A stretch of DNA of 64,000 bases from CAYPAV01 sp964408805 (GTDB lineage: Bacteria; Pseudomonadota; Alphaproteobacteria; UBA8366): positions 124,001 to 188,000 of the forward strand of contig CAYPAV010000002.1 of the NCBI GenBank assembly GCA_964408805.1, in the 5' to 3' direction. This document shows, in pieces, positions 35,011-43,491 of the stretch. The position numbers and the translations under genes are program-made. The first letter of the stretch is position 1; each line of letters begins with the position of its first letter. A model generated the notes under the pieces. It was not told the DNA's origin. It saw only the letters and a list, made by a program, of their open reading frames with translations, and did no database searches.

Positions 35011-35029
35011 GGTGCCTGGCACCTTTTTT
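35011..35029 (+). terminator. Terminator-like palindrome GGTGCC-T-GGCACC with T6
   Basis: GGTGC and GCACC form a 5-bp stem with a 3-nt loop, followed directly by six T residues. It has the form of an intrinsic terminator for plus-strand transcription but lies only 15 bases upstream of the PhyH start, so it would act as an attenuator or protect the gene from upstream transcription. A similar palindrome recurs in intergenic regions of many bacteria and may be a repeat-family unit. Confidence 0.4.
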
Positions 35030-35043
35030 ATCGGAGAACCTAT

Positions 35044-35805
35044 ATGCTGACGGAGGCGCAAGTCGCGCAATATCACGAGGACGGATACGTCATTCCCGAT
35101 TTCCGGCTGTCCGACGATGTCCTTGAATCGATCCGCCGGGACCACGATCAACTCTTGGCGCGAAATCCCGATTTCCGCGACTATTGCCCGGCCCTTCTCG
35201 CCCATGATCTCGGCTTCCTCGAATATGCCCGGAACGGCGAGATCTTGGACATGGTGTCCCAGGTCATCGGCCCGGACATCATCCTCTGGAACATGAGCTT
35301 CTTCGCCAAGCCGGCGGGGAACGGCAAGGAAACGCCGTGGCATCAGGACGGCGAATACTGGCCGATCCGCCCGCTCGCCACCTGCACGGTCTGGGTCGCC
35401 ATCGACAACGCAACGCCGAAAAACGGTTGCCTCCGGATCATGCCGGGGTCGCACAAGGACCAACGTCTCCGACCGCACGAGACCAATCCGGACCCAAACT
35501 TCACGCTGAACCAGGAAATCGATAAAGGGGAGTATGACGAGGCGAAGGCGGTGGACCTAGTGCTCGAAGCCGGTCAGATCTCGCTCCACGACGTCTATCT
35601 GGTGCATGGCTCCGCCGCCAACAGCTCGGCCAAATCGCGTCGCGGAATGACCCTCCGCCTGATGCCGACCACCTCGGTCTTCGACCGCGATTTCGCGGCC
35701 GAGAAAAGCCGCGATCTCGGGGTCATCGACCACGGCGAACGCTCTATCTTCCTGTTGCGCGGGGTTGACCGGTCGGGCGAGAACGATTTGCAGGTGCGGA
35801 ACTAG
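35044..35805 (+). CDS. Phytanoyl-CoA dioxygenase (PhyH) family protein
   Basis: This 253-aa Fe(II)/2-oxoglutarate oxygenase of the PhyH family has the HxD pair in TPWHQDGEYW and the distal histidine in YLVHGSAANSS, followed by the 2-oxoglutarate arginine in RRGMTLRLMP. The N-terminal TEAQVAQYHEDGYVI is the classic PhyH start. Bacterial members hydroxylate diverse small molecules. It converges with the LLM gene, 7 bases apart, and stands alone on its strand. Confidence 0.92.
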   Translation: MLTEAQVAQYHEDGYVIPDFRLSDDVLESIRRDHDQLLARNPDFRDYCPALLAHDLGFLEYARNGEILDMVSQVIGPDIILWNMSFFAKPAGNGKETPWHQDGEYWPIRPLATCTVWVAIDNATPKNGCLRIMPGSHKDQRLRPHETNPDPNFTLNQEIDKGEYDEAKAVDLVLEAGQISLHDVYLVHGSAANSSAKSRRGMTLRLMPTTSVFDRDFAAEKSRDLGVIDHGERSIFLLRGVDRSGENDLQVRN

Positions 35806-35812
35806 AGCTCCC

Positions 35813-37057
35813 TCAGTCGTCGCCCGAGGCCGCGGCCCGTTCCGCATCCTTCGCCGCCATCATCGCCTTCAGTTCCTCCGGCGACATGCGGACGATGTCC
35901 TCGTTCTGATGGCTGTAGAGGTCGTAGGGCTGGGTATCGAGATCCTCCAACACGAGCTTGCCATCGAGAACGTCCTGCTTCCACGCCTGGTGCTCCGGGT
36001 CGGCGGCGTGGAATTCCGGCATGACCTCCTCGGCGAACATCTGCAGGCTCTCGCAGATGTCCTTGTGGCTGGTTTTACCGGCCTGGTTAAGCAGGATGAC
36101 CTGATCAACATGCGATTTCTGGAACTGCCAGAGCTTCTCGCGGATCGTCTCCGGCGAGCCGACAAGCGCGTTGTCGACCGCTTCCTTCGCCTTGTCGCTG
36201 TGGCGCCAGTCCTGATACTCGGACCAGAGATCGCTCTCGCCGGGTGCATCGATGCCTTTACGGCCATAGCGCGAGAGCGCGAAAATGAAGAAGGTCCACC
36301 CGGCCGCCTTCTCGCGCGCTTCCTCGTCTGTTTCGGCGCACATGAAGCCGGACACCATGGCGATGTTCGGATTGGCGGGATAGTCGGCGAGCCGATAGGG
36401 GTGGTGCAGCAGGTTGTTGTAATAGCGATGGACCCAGGCCTCGGCGGCCTCGGGCGAGATGAAGGTAAATCCGAGCGCGCCCATGCCCCATTGGCCCGCC
36501 TGGCCGATCGTCTGAATGTTCGAGCAGGCCACCCAAAGCGGCGGATGCGGTTTCTGATAGGGCTTCGGTATCACGTTGCGAGCGGGGAAATCGAAGTACT
36601 CGCCGTGATATTCCCAATTGGTGGAGGTGAACATCGGGATGGTCGCCTCGACGGCTTCCAACCAGCGCTCGCGCTTCGAACGCACCTGGGTTCCAAAAGG
36701 ATGAAGCTCCGCCGGCCCGGCGCCTTCGCCCATGCCGAACTCGACCCGGCCGCCGGAGAGGAGATCCAGCGTCGACACGCGTTCGGCGACGCGGTGGGGA
36801 TGATTGGTCGTGTTCTGGATGATGCCGTGGCCAAGACGGATGTTCTTGGTCCGCTGGCTGGCCGCCGCCAGGAACACCTCCGGCGCGGAAGAGTGGGAAT
36901 ATTCCTCGAGAAAGTGGTGCTCCACCTCCCAGGCCACATCGTAGCCGAGCTTGTCGGCCAGTTCGATCTGATCCAGCGAGTCCTGAAACAACTGGTACTC
37001 GCTGTCCTCGAGCCAGGGTTTCGGCAGTTGATGTTCGTAGAAAATGCCGAATTTCAT
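35813..37057 (-). CDS. LLM-class flavin-dependent oxidoreductase (bacterial-luciferase-like)
   Basis: This 414-aa luciferase-like monooxygenase has MKFGIFYEHQLPKPW at the start, DLLSGGRVEFGMGEG for flavin/phosphate binding and PYQKPHPPLWVACSN. The start at 37057 follows GGAG; the frame is open to 37165 but the extension is unlike the family. Members use FMNH2 or F420 to oxygenate or oxidise alkanals, sulfonates, terpenoids and nitrilotriacetate-like compounds. It lies upstream-adjacent to the two isomerase-like genes, about 105 bases away. Confidence 0.9.
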   Translation of the reverse strand: MKFGIFYEHQLPKPWLEDSEYQLFQDSLDQIELADKLGYDVAWEVEHHFLEEYSHSSAPEVFLAAASQRTKNIRLGHGIIQNTTNHPHRVAERVSTLDLLSGGRVEFGMGEGAGPAELHPFGTQVRSKRERWLEAVEATIPMFTSTNWEYHGEYFDFPARNVIPKPYQKPHPPLWVACSNIQTIGQAGQWGMGALGFTFISPEAAEAWVHRYYNNLLHHPYRLADYPANPNIAMVSGFMCAETDEEAREKAAGWTFFIFALSRYGRKGIDAPGESDLWSEYQDWRHSDKAKEAVDNALVGSPETIREKLWQFQKSHVDQVILLNQAGKTSHKDICESLQMFAEEVMPEFHAADPEHQAWKQDVLDGKLVLEDLDTQPYDLYSHQNEDIVRMSPEELKAMMAAKDAERAAASGDD

Positions 37058-37161
37058 CGCGTCATATCTCCTATTCCGCCGCCGTTCGCGGCTACCTTTG
37101 CAATTAGTTAGATTGACCCTGACGCGGGAAAAGCGACGTTTCGTCTCACACGCCGACCATC

Positions 37162-37776
37162 TCACGCGCCAAGACGGGTGCGGATGTCCGGCAGATGCTC
37201 GCGGCCCCAGAAGAGTTCACCTTCGAACAGAAAACTCGGCACGCCGAAGACGCCCTTCTCGTGCGCATCGTCGATGATGCGTTGGTATTCGGACGGTCCG
37301 TCGCTCGCCAAATATTCGGCGAAATCCATCCCCGGCGCCCCCGCCTCGCTCAGCACGCCGGCGACCACGCCTGCATCCTCGATATCCAGTTCCCGCTTCC
37401 AGAAACGTTCGAAGGTGATGTCGTTATAGGGGCGAAAGGCGCCGTGACGCTTGGCGAACAGCATCGCGATATTGGCGATCGAGGAATCGAAAATCTTTTG
37501 CGTGCCCCGGATCGTCAAGCCGCGCTTATTCGCCTGGCGGCGGCAATCCATGTAGCTGTATTTGACCCGTCGCCATTGATGCGCATTCCGGGATTCGCTG
37601 ACGACCGACTTTCGCCCGTCGACCTCCGCACTCCCCAAATAGGCGGGAATATCGAGCGTGTAGGGCCGCCAATCAATCTCGACACCGCACTCCGCCGCCA
37701 GTTCGTATGTCGGGTCCTTGGCAAGATAGGCATACGGGCTCTTATAGTCGGTATAGGCGATGATGGTCTCGGTCAT
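37162..37776 (-). CDS. DsbA-fold 2-hydroxychromene-2-carboxylate isomerase-like protein (copy 1)
   Basis: This 204-aa thioredoxin-fold protein of the HCCA-isomerase/GST-kappa family has YTDYKSPYAYLA, where the serine replaces the redox cysteine and activates glutathione, and the late GVFGVPSFLFEGELFWGREHL. Family members isomerise hydroxychromene carboxylates in naphthalene breakdown, but many act on other glutathione-dependent reactions. It follows copy 2 by 9 bases; the two are tandem paralogues. Confidence 0.88.
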   Translation of the reverse strand: MTETIIAYTDYKSPYAYLAKDPTYELAAECGVEIDWRPYTLDIPAYLGSAEVDGRKSVVSESRNAHQWRRVKYSYMDCRRQANKRGLTIRGTQKIFDSSIANIAMLFAKRHGAFRPYNDITFERFWKRELDIEDAGVVAGVLSEAGAPGMDFAEYLASDGPSEYQRIIDDAHEKGVFGVPSFLFEGELFWGREHLPDIRTRLGA

Positions 37777-37785
37777 GCCGCTGCC

Positions 37786-38400
37786 TCAGGCCGCCAATCG
37801 TTCCCGAACGGTGGCGAGATATTCATTGCCCCAGAAGAGTTCGCCGTCGATTAGGAAGCTCGGTACGCCGAAGATTCCCTTTTCGTGGGCATCCTCGACG
37901 ATCCCATCGTGCTCCTGTTTGCCCGCGCCGTCGAGAAACGCTCCGAAACCCGCCGTATCGGCACCCAATTCCGCCAACAGAGCCTCAATTGCGACCGGAT
38001 CGTCGATATCGAGCTCGCGCTTCCAAAAACGTTCGAAGGCCAGATCGTGATAGGGACGGAACACCCCTTCCCGCCTGGCAAAGAGCATGCCTATATGGCT
38101 CACCGTCGAATCGAACACCCGCGCCGGCCCCCGGATCACCAGCCCCTGCGGTTTGGCAAGCCGGCGCGCATCCATGTATAGATAGCGCACCCGCCGCCAC
38201 TGATGCTCGTTTCGCGAACCGCCCACGACCTCGCCCTTGTCGTTCACATCGACGCTACCGAGAAAATCCGGGATATAGAGCGTATAAGGCCGCCAATCCA
38301 CCTCGATCCCGAACTCCGTCTCGAAATCGTAGATCGCCTTCTTCGCGACATAGGCAAAGGGGCTCTTATAGTCGAAATAGGTGGCGAGAGTCTTGTTCAT
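37786..38400 (-). CDS. DsbA-fold 2-hydroxychromene-2-carboxylate isomerase-like protein (copy 2)
   Basis: This 204-aa paralogue of the gene at 37162 has YFDYKSPFAYVA at the start and EKGIFGVPSFLIDGELFWGNEYL near the end; the interior shares WRPYTL-IP---GS, NEHQWRRV-Y and ERFWKRELDI with copy 1. A longer frame to 38658 runs into the DUF3604 gene and is rejected. No good ribosome site precedes 38400, so translation is probably coupled to DUF3604, whose stop is 31 bases upstream. Confidence 0.87.
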   Translation of the reverse strand: MNKTLATYFDYKSPFAYVAKKAIYDFETEFGIEVDWRPYTLYIPDFLGSVDVNDKGEVVGGSRNEHQWRRVRYLYMDARRLAKPQGLVIRGPARVFDSTVSHIGMLFARREGVFRPYHDLAFERFWKRELDIDDPVAIEALLAELGADTAGFGAFLDGAGKQEHDGIVEDAHEKGIFGVPSFLIDGELFWGNEYLATVRERLAA

Positions 38401-38431
38401 TTCGAATTCGAAATATTTTCCAATTGATCGC

Positions 38432-40744
38432 CTATTCCCGGAAGAAATAGATCGGGCTGGACCAGATGTGGAAACCGTCTTCCTGGGTGATGCGGACGAA
38501 GAGCGGATTGTCGCGGCCCGCCTCGATGGCGATCTCGCGCTCGAAATCCATTGTGTAGTGCGGGTTCTCGTCGGGCAGGCGGAAAATTCGGATGGCGCGG
38601 CCAAGCGCGCCGGCGTCGAATATTTCGTCTTCGAAACCAATATCCTCGAGCGGGACACCGGCCTTTACCAAGCGCGTGTCGATCGCAAGCGTGCCACCAT
38701 AGGCATCCTTCACCCAAGCGTCGAAGCCGCCGTAATTGCCGGTAGTGAGGGCGCGCCATTCGAGACGATTATCGCTGACTTGCCGCAAATCCTTGTCGAG
38801 ATTGAAGAAATTTATTTTTTCGGTCCGCAGCACCTCGTTCTCTGAGAACTCCGCGCTGCCGTCCCAGATCACCTGGCGGAAGCGGCCGCGATATTCGGCG
38901 CCCTCCCAGATCACTCGGATGCGAGCCCCCAAATCCTCGGCCGTATAGGGCCGCAGAGTCTCCAGATGCTGAAGGCCGTTGAAGATATCGACCCGCTCGA
39001 TGGGCGCCGAAGCGTGCATTTTTACCTTTAGGGTGACGTCGCCTTCGGGGAGGTGGACGATATCCCCCATGATCGCCAAGCGGGCGGGTTTCCCCTCGGC
39101 CGACCCAAGGGCGGGATCGTCGTGATAGAGCGTACCTTCGGTCGCGAAATCGGCGGCGACGTCGAGATACATGCGATTGCCGGTAGTGGCGTAATGGTGG
39201 CGCTTCCGCAGGCAATCGAAGACCGCCGTTCGGGAAAGTTCCTTCATTTTCAAACATGTAAGTCCGCCGATGGCGCCGAACGAACTCGAACCCGGGTAGC
39301 TGGCGCCGGGGCGGCCCTTATGGCCGTCGCTGTTGGCGACGATGCCCGAGCGATAGCCCATCTCGAAGGCGTCGTGAACCAGCCACTCGAACGTTCCCCA
39401 AGCGGAATGAATTTCCATCGATTTCTCGATGTCCCCGTCATGGGCTAGTTTCACGTCCGCATAGCGGCCGCCGCAATGGGCGAAGGTCACTACGTCCTCG
39501 CCGGCCGCCTTCAGGTCGTGGAACAGCGCCTCGGCAGTCGTCGAATCGGTCGCGATGTCGGACATGTCGTCGACAAGCGCGTGCGAGGAACGCCGGATCT
39601 GCCGGCCTTCGGTGGTAAAATAGACGTTGCGGTCGCCGCCAAGCGCCGTATTGCCCGACCACTCGTAGCCGGGCAGGGTCACGAAGCGGCCGTCATCGTT
39701 GAATTCCGTGGTCAATTCGTTGAGCCAGCCCCAGAACTCGTTACTGATTTGAAAATCGTTGGCCTGATGGCCGGCGACGTCGACGAAGGCCTTGTCGCGG
39801 GCAAAGGCGAAGAACTGCTCGGCACTGTTGGTGCCCACGGTCTCCTGGGACTGACCGTGCATATCGCCCCACCAATGGGTGGTCTCGGTCTCGGCCGCGA
39901 CGCGAAGTGGATTGGACCGGGCCAGCACCGCGCCTGCGTCGTCGCGCAAGATGATCGTGAGATCGCCGGGCTCGGTGACGCGAAGCCCGTCGATCACGTT
40001 GGTGAAATCCCCCTCGGCCACGCTCACGGTCTCGGGCAGGTTCTCGACCGGGAGCGAAGCCTCCAGCGTCGCCGACCAAGCCTGGAGATTGGTCGGATTG
40101 CCCCATTTATCCTCCGCCTTCATCGACAGCGCGAAGGTTTCACCGACCCGGCGCAGCGTCGGCAGCACCGCCTTCCATTCGCTGGCGCTCCCGGGACCGA
40201 CAGTGATCGTCGGCTGCTCCGGCAGGGCCTGGTAGTTGCAAGTCGCAATCGGGTCGACGAGCACGCGAAAGCGGTAGGTTTCCTCGCAGAAGGTCTGGAG
40301 GCGCATGCCGGCCGCGCCCTCGCTTTGGTCGCCGAAGGTGACCGTGATGGTGTCGCCCTCGGAGAGGAACCCCTTTACCACCTTGATATAGAGGGTCCGA
40401 TCCCAGGGCCGCGTGTGGCCCTTCGGGTCGTAGCGGACTTCCAGGACGGCGTTGTTGGAGGCGACCACGGTCGTATAATTGACGCCCTTCGGATCGTCGA
40501 ATTGCGGGCGCGCCTGGTCGGCGGCAAAGCGGTGACAAATCTTCAAGCTGCCGCTGTCATCAACACCGTAGCGCCCCGCCGTGTAAACGATGGTGAAGGT
40601 GTGATAGCTGCCGGCTTCGAAGATGCCCGACGGCGTCACCGTCGCGGACCCCAGATTACCTGGGGCGATGACGTCGGGTTGGACGATGGTCCCGATATAG
40701 GGATCGTCGTCCCGGCGGACGGTCTCCCGGGGTTCCGCGCTCAT
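38432..40744 (-). CDS. DUF3604 domain protein
   Basis: This large 770-aa protein has an N-terminal beta-rich half (residues about 20-290) and a C-terminal metallohydrolase-like part with histidine/aspartate clusters: WWGDMHGQSQETVGTN, AGHQANDFQ, TFAHCGGRYAD, IHSAWGTFEW and NSDGHKGRPG. This pattern matches DUF3604, a PHP-like family of unknown reaction. No signal peptide is seen. The start at 40744 follows GGAGGAG. It is about 105 bases downstream of the ABC transporter operon on the same strand and may belong to it. Confidence 0.9.
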   Translation of the reverse strand: MSAEPRETVRRDDDPYIGTIVQPDVIAPGNLGSATVTPSGIFEAGSYHTFTIVYTAGRYGVDDSGSLKICHRFAADQARPQFDDPKGVNYTTVVASNNAVLEVRYDPKGHTRPWDRTLYIKVVKGFLSEGDTITVTFGDQSEGAAGMRLQTFCEETYRFRVLVDPIATCNYQALPEQPTITVGPGSASEWKAVLPTLRRVGETFALSMKAEDKWGNPTNLQAWSATLEASLPVENLPETVSVAEGDFTNVIDGLRVTEPGDLTIILRDDAGAVLARSNPLRVAAETETTHWWGDMHGQSQETVGTNSAEQFFAFARDKAFVDVAGHQANDFQISNEFWGWLNELTTEFNDDGRFVTLPGYEWSGNTALGGDRNVYFTTEGRQIRRSSHALVDDMSDIATDSTTAEALFHDLKAAGEDVVTFAHCGGRYADVKLAHDGDIEKSMEIHSAWGTFEWLVHDAFEMGYRSGIVANSDGHKGRPGASYPGSSSFGAIGGLTCLKMKELSRTAVFDCLRKRHHYATTGNRMYLDVAADFATEGTLYHDDPALGSAEGKPARLAIMGDIVHLPEGDVTLKVKMHASAPIERVDIFNGLQHLETLRPYTAEDLGARIRVIWEGAEYRGRFRQVIWDGSAEFSENEVLRTEKINFFNLDKDLRQVSDNRLEWRALTTGNYGGFDAWVKDAYGGTLAIDTRLVKAGVPLEDIGFEDEIFDAGALGRAIRIFRLPDENPHYTMDFEREIAIEAGRDNPLFVRITQEDGFHIWSSPIYFFRE

Positions 40745-40849
40745 CGCTCGCTCCTCCATCTTTTCCCGACCGGCGAAAGATCGGTGCAAACGCCCGGCCT
40801 TCGCCGGATGCCTCCCTCGACCTCGCCACCCAAATTACCGCACATGCGC

Positions 40850-41731
40850 CTAGCGCTGCATGCCCCACTTGTTGACGGTCTTCATCTCGATATTGCGGAA
40901 GACGACGTTCTCGACGAGCAGGCCGATCACGATAACCATGAAAAGGGCGGCGAAGACGTATGGCGTGTCGAGATTGTCGCCCTTCTCGAAGATCATCCAG
41001 CCGAGCCCGCCCTTGCCCGACAAGGCGCCGAACACCAACTCGGCGCCGATCAAGGTGCGCCAAGCAAACGCCCAACCGACCTTGAGGCCGATCAGGATCG
41101 AACTGAAGGCGGCCGGCACGAGGATCTTGAATATGTAGGAAACGCCTTTCAGGCCGTAATTGCGACCGACCATCCGAAGCGTCTCGCTGACCGACATGAA
41201 CCCGACATGGGTGCTGAGCGCCACCGCCCAGAGCACCGAGTGGATGGTGATGAATATCAGCGCCGGCGCGCCGAGCCCGAACCACAACATGGCGAGCGGC
41301 AGCAGCGAGATCGCCGGCAAAGGCTGGAACATCGCCGTCATGGTGCTCAGGAAATCGCTGCCGATGCGGCTCGAGACCGCGAAGATCAGGATCAACGCGG
41401 CGCAGGCCAGACCGGCGGCGTAACCGACCAACAACACGTTGATCGTGATCCAGATCTTCTCCAGCATCACTCCGTTCAGCAGGGTCTCCCACAGGACCGC
41501 GAAACTCTCGCTGAAGGTCGGGAACAGCAGCGGTTCGACTTCTCCGATGCGCGTGTAGGCCTCCCACGCGATAATCAGGCCGAGCAGAATCGAGAACTTG
41601 CGGACCGCATTGATGTTCCAGAAGCGTTCGAGCGGCGAGAGCTGGCGTTCGACATCGACGTCCTTCGCGGCCGATAGGTCGTCGGCGGTGAACTCCGAAC
41701 GGACGTATATTTCAATCGCCTGGTCACTCAT
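40850..41731 (-). CDS. ABC transporter permease, TauC/SsuC-like (second permease)
   Basis: This 293-aa inner-membrane permease has about six hydrophobic segments and the EAA loop RMVGRNYGLKGVSYIFKILVPAAF. It belongs to the TauC/SsuC/NitT family for sulfonates, nitrate and pyrimidine precursors. Its ATG overlaps the stop of the upstream permease as ATGA. The two permeases are homologous but diverged, so the transporter probably uses a heterodimer where TauC-type systems normally use two identical subunits. Confidence 0.93.
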   Translation of the reverse strand: MSDQAIEIYVRSEFTADDLSAAKDVDVERQLSPLERFWNINAVRKFSILLGLIIAWEAYTRIGEVEPLLFPTFSESFAVLWETLLNGVMLEKIWITINVLLVGYAAGLACAALILIFAVSSRIGSDFLSTMTAMFQPLPAISLLPLAMLWFGLGAPALIFITIHSVLWAVALSTHVGFMSVSETLRMVGRNYGLKGVSYIFKILVPAAFSSILIGLKVGWAFAWRTLIGAELVFGALSGKGGLGWMIFEKGDNLDTPYVFAALFMVIVIGLLVENVVFRNIEMKTVNKWGMQR

Positions 41732-42642
41732 GCGTTCTGCATGCCCCATCGACGGATCGTACGTTCCTCGATGTTCCGGAAAATCACGTTCTCGATAACC
41801 ACGCCGACCAGAATGACCGAGAACAAACCCGCATAGACGTAGGGAATTCGAAGGTCCATCTGGTTCTGAAAGATGATCCAGCCGAGCCCGCCGGCGTTCG
41901 AGCCCTCGGCCCCCATCATGCCCGAGGTGTCCATCACCGAGCCGCCGAACACCAGTTCGGCCGCGATCAATGTGCGCCAGGCATAGGCCCAACCGATGCG
42001 GAGCCCCGTCAGAATCGACGGAAACGCCGCCGGGATCAAAATCTTGTAAATATAAGGCAGCCCCCGAAGCCCATAATTCCGGCCGACCATGCGCTGGGTT
42101 TCGCTGACCCCAAGGAATCCCGCATGGGTGTTGAGGGCGACCGGCCAGACAATCGAATGCAACAGCGTGAACACGATGGCCGCATTGTTGAGCCCGAACC
42201 AAAGCATCGCCATCGGCAACAGCGCAATCGCCGGCAGCGGGTTCAGCATCGCGGTCAGGGTCGTCAGCAGATCGTTGCCGAAACGGGTCCAGACGCTGAG
42301 GACGACCAACACCGCCGCAATCCCGATCCCGATCACGTAGCCGGTGGTCAGGACGCTGATCGAATTCCAGACATTGATCATCAAGCCTTCGTCGACGATC
42401 ATCTTGATGAAGGCATCGCCGGTCGAAGAGAACGTCGGAAACATCAATACCTTGACGTTGCCGAACTGGGTGTACAGCTCCCACACCACGATCAGGACAA
42501 GCAGCACCGTGAACTTCCGGATCGGGTCGATATTGGAGAACCGCTCCCAAAGCGAGAGGCGCCGTTCGATATCGCCGATGGCGGCGGCTTCGATCGCCGG
42601 CGCCTCGAACTCGGAACGAAGGTACAGCGCGTGGTCAGACAT
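41728..42642 (-). CDS. ABC transporter permease, TauC/SsuC-like (first permease)
   Basis: This 304-aa homologue of the following permease has the same N-terminal layout (LYLRSEFEAPAIE-, ERRLSLWERFSNIDPIRKF), about six membrane segments and the EAA loop RMVGRNYGLRGLPYIYKILIPAAF. It contains an extra loop near residues 225-245 (VMDTSGMMGAEGSN) missing from its partner. It overlaps the ATPase gene by 8 bases and the second permease by 4. Confidence 0.93.
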   Translation of the reverse strand: MSDHALYLRSEFEAPAIEAAAIGDIERRLSLWERFSNIDPIRKFTVLLVLIVVWELYTQFGNVKVLMFPTFSSTGDAFIKMIVDEGLMINVWNSISVLTTGYVIGIGIAAVLVVLSVWTRFGNDLLTTLTAMLNPLPAIALLPMAMLWFGLNNAAIVFTLLHSIVWPVALNTHAGFLGVSETQRMVGRNYGLRGLPYIYKILIPAAFPSILTGLRIGWAYAWRTLIAAELVFGGSVMDTSGMMGAEGSNAGGLGWIIFQNQMDLRIPYVYAGLFSVILVGVVIENVIFRNIEERTIRRWGMQNA

Positions 42643-43489
42643 GTTGCGGCTGGATTTCCTCTTCCAGCACCTGGTCGGCGAAGATCATGCCGTGGATGCG
42701 GTTCTGCAGCGCCGCGAACTTCTCGCCGCCGACATCGTCGTGTGTGTGGTCGTGGGCGTTGAGCTCCGCCTTCACCTGTCCCGGGTGCGGCGACATGATC
42801 AGGATCCGACTGCCGATGATCACCGCCTCCTCGATCGAGTGGGTGACGAAGAGGACGGTGAACCGCGTGTCCTCCCAGAGCCCCAGTAGCTCCTCCTGCA
42901 TCTGCCGGCGCGTCAGCGCGTCGAGCGCCGCGAACGGCTCGTCCATCAGCAAGATGTCGGGCTCCATCGCCATGCCGCGGGCGATCGCGACGCGCTGCTT
43001 CATGCCGCCCGAGAGCATGTGCGGATAGGTATCCTCGAAGCGCTCCAGCTTGACCTTATGGATATATTCCATGGCCAGATCGTTGGCCTGGCCCTTGGTC
43101 TGGCACTTGCCGCCGTTGGTCAAGGCGAAGGTGATGTTCTCCTTGACCGTCTTCCAGGGCAGCAATTGGTCGAATTCCTGGAACACCATGACGCGGTCGG
43201 GACCGGGCTCGTGTATCGGCCTGCCGTTGAGCCGCATTTCGCCCTCGACCGGATGCATATAGCCGGCAACCGCCTTCAGCATCGTCGACTTGCCGCAGCC
43301 GGACGGGCCGAGGATCACGAAGCGGTCGGCCGGAAAGACCTGAAACCCGACCCGGTAGGTCGCGGTGATCAGGTGTTCCTTGGTCTTGTATTGAAGGGTC
43401 ACCCCCTCGACGTCGAGTATGGGGTCGACGGGCGGGACGGCGGGGGAAACCCCCGCCGTCCCGGACGCCGTCGATGCGTCAGCCGCCAC
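42635..43489 (-). CDS. ABC transporter ATP-binding protein, TauB/SsuB-like
   Basis: This 284-aa ATPase contains Walker A GPSGCGKST, a Q-loop in VFQEFDQLLPWK, signature LSGGMKQR, Walker B ILLMDEPFAALD and the H-loop VTHSIEEA. It powers the nitrate/sulfonate/taurine-type importer encoded with the binding protein upstream (2 bases) and the two permeases downstream. The N-terminal 20 residues are proline/alanine-rich and outside the conserved domain. Confidence 0.95.
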   Translation of the reverse strand: MAADASTASGTAGVSPAVPPVDPILDVEGVTLQYKTKEHLITATYRVGFQVFPADRFVILGPSGCGKSTMLKAVAGYMHPVEGEMRLNGRPIHEPGPDRVMVFQEFDQLLPWKTVKENITFALTNGGKCQTKGQANDLAMEYIHKVKLERFEDTYPHMLSGGMKQRVAIARGMAMEPDILLMDEPFAALDALTRRQMQEELLGLWEDTRFTVLFVTHSIEEAVIIGSRILIMSPHPGQVKAELNAHDHTHDDVGGEKFAALQNRIHGMIFADQVLEEEIQPQHV

Positions 43490-43491
43490 CG

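Noticed and set aside
39476..41677. 733-aa plus-strand open frame antisense to DUF3604 and the second permease
   Set aside because: Low-complexity, charge-rich translation with no family motifs; it spans two convincing genes on the other strand. Long antisense frames are expected in GC-rich DNA.
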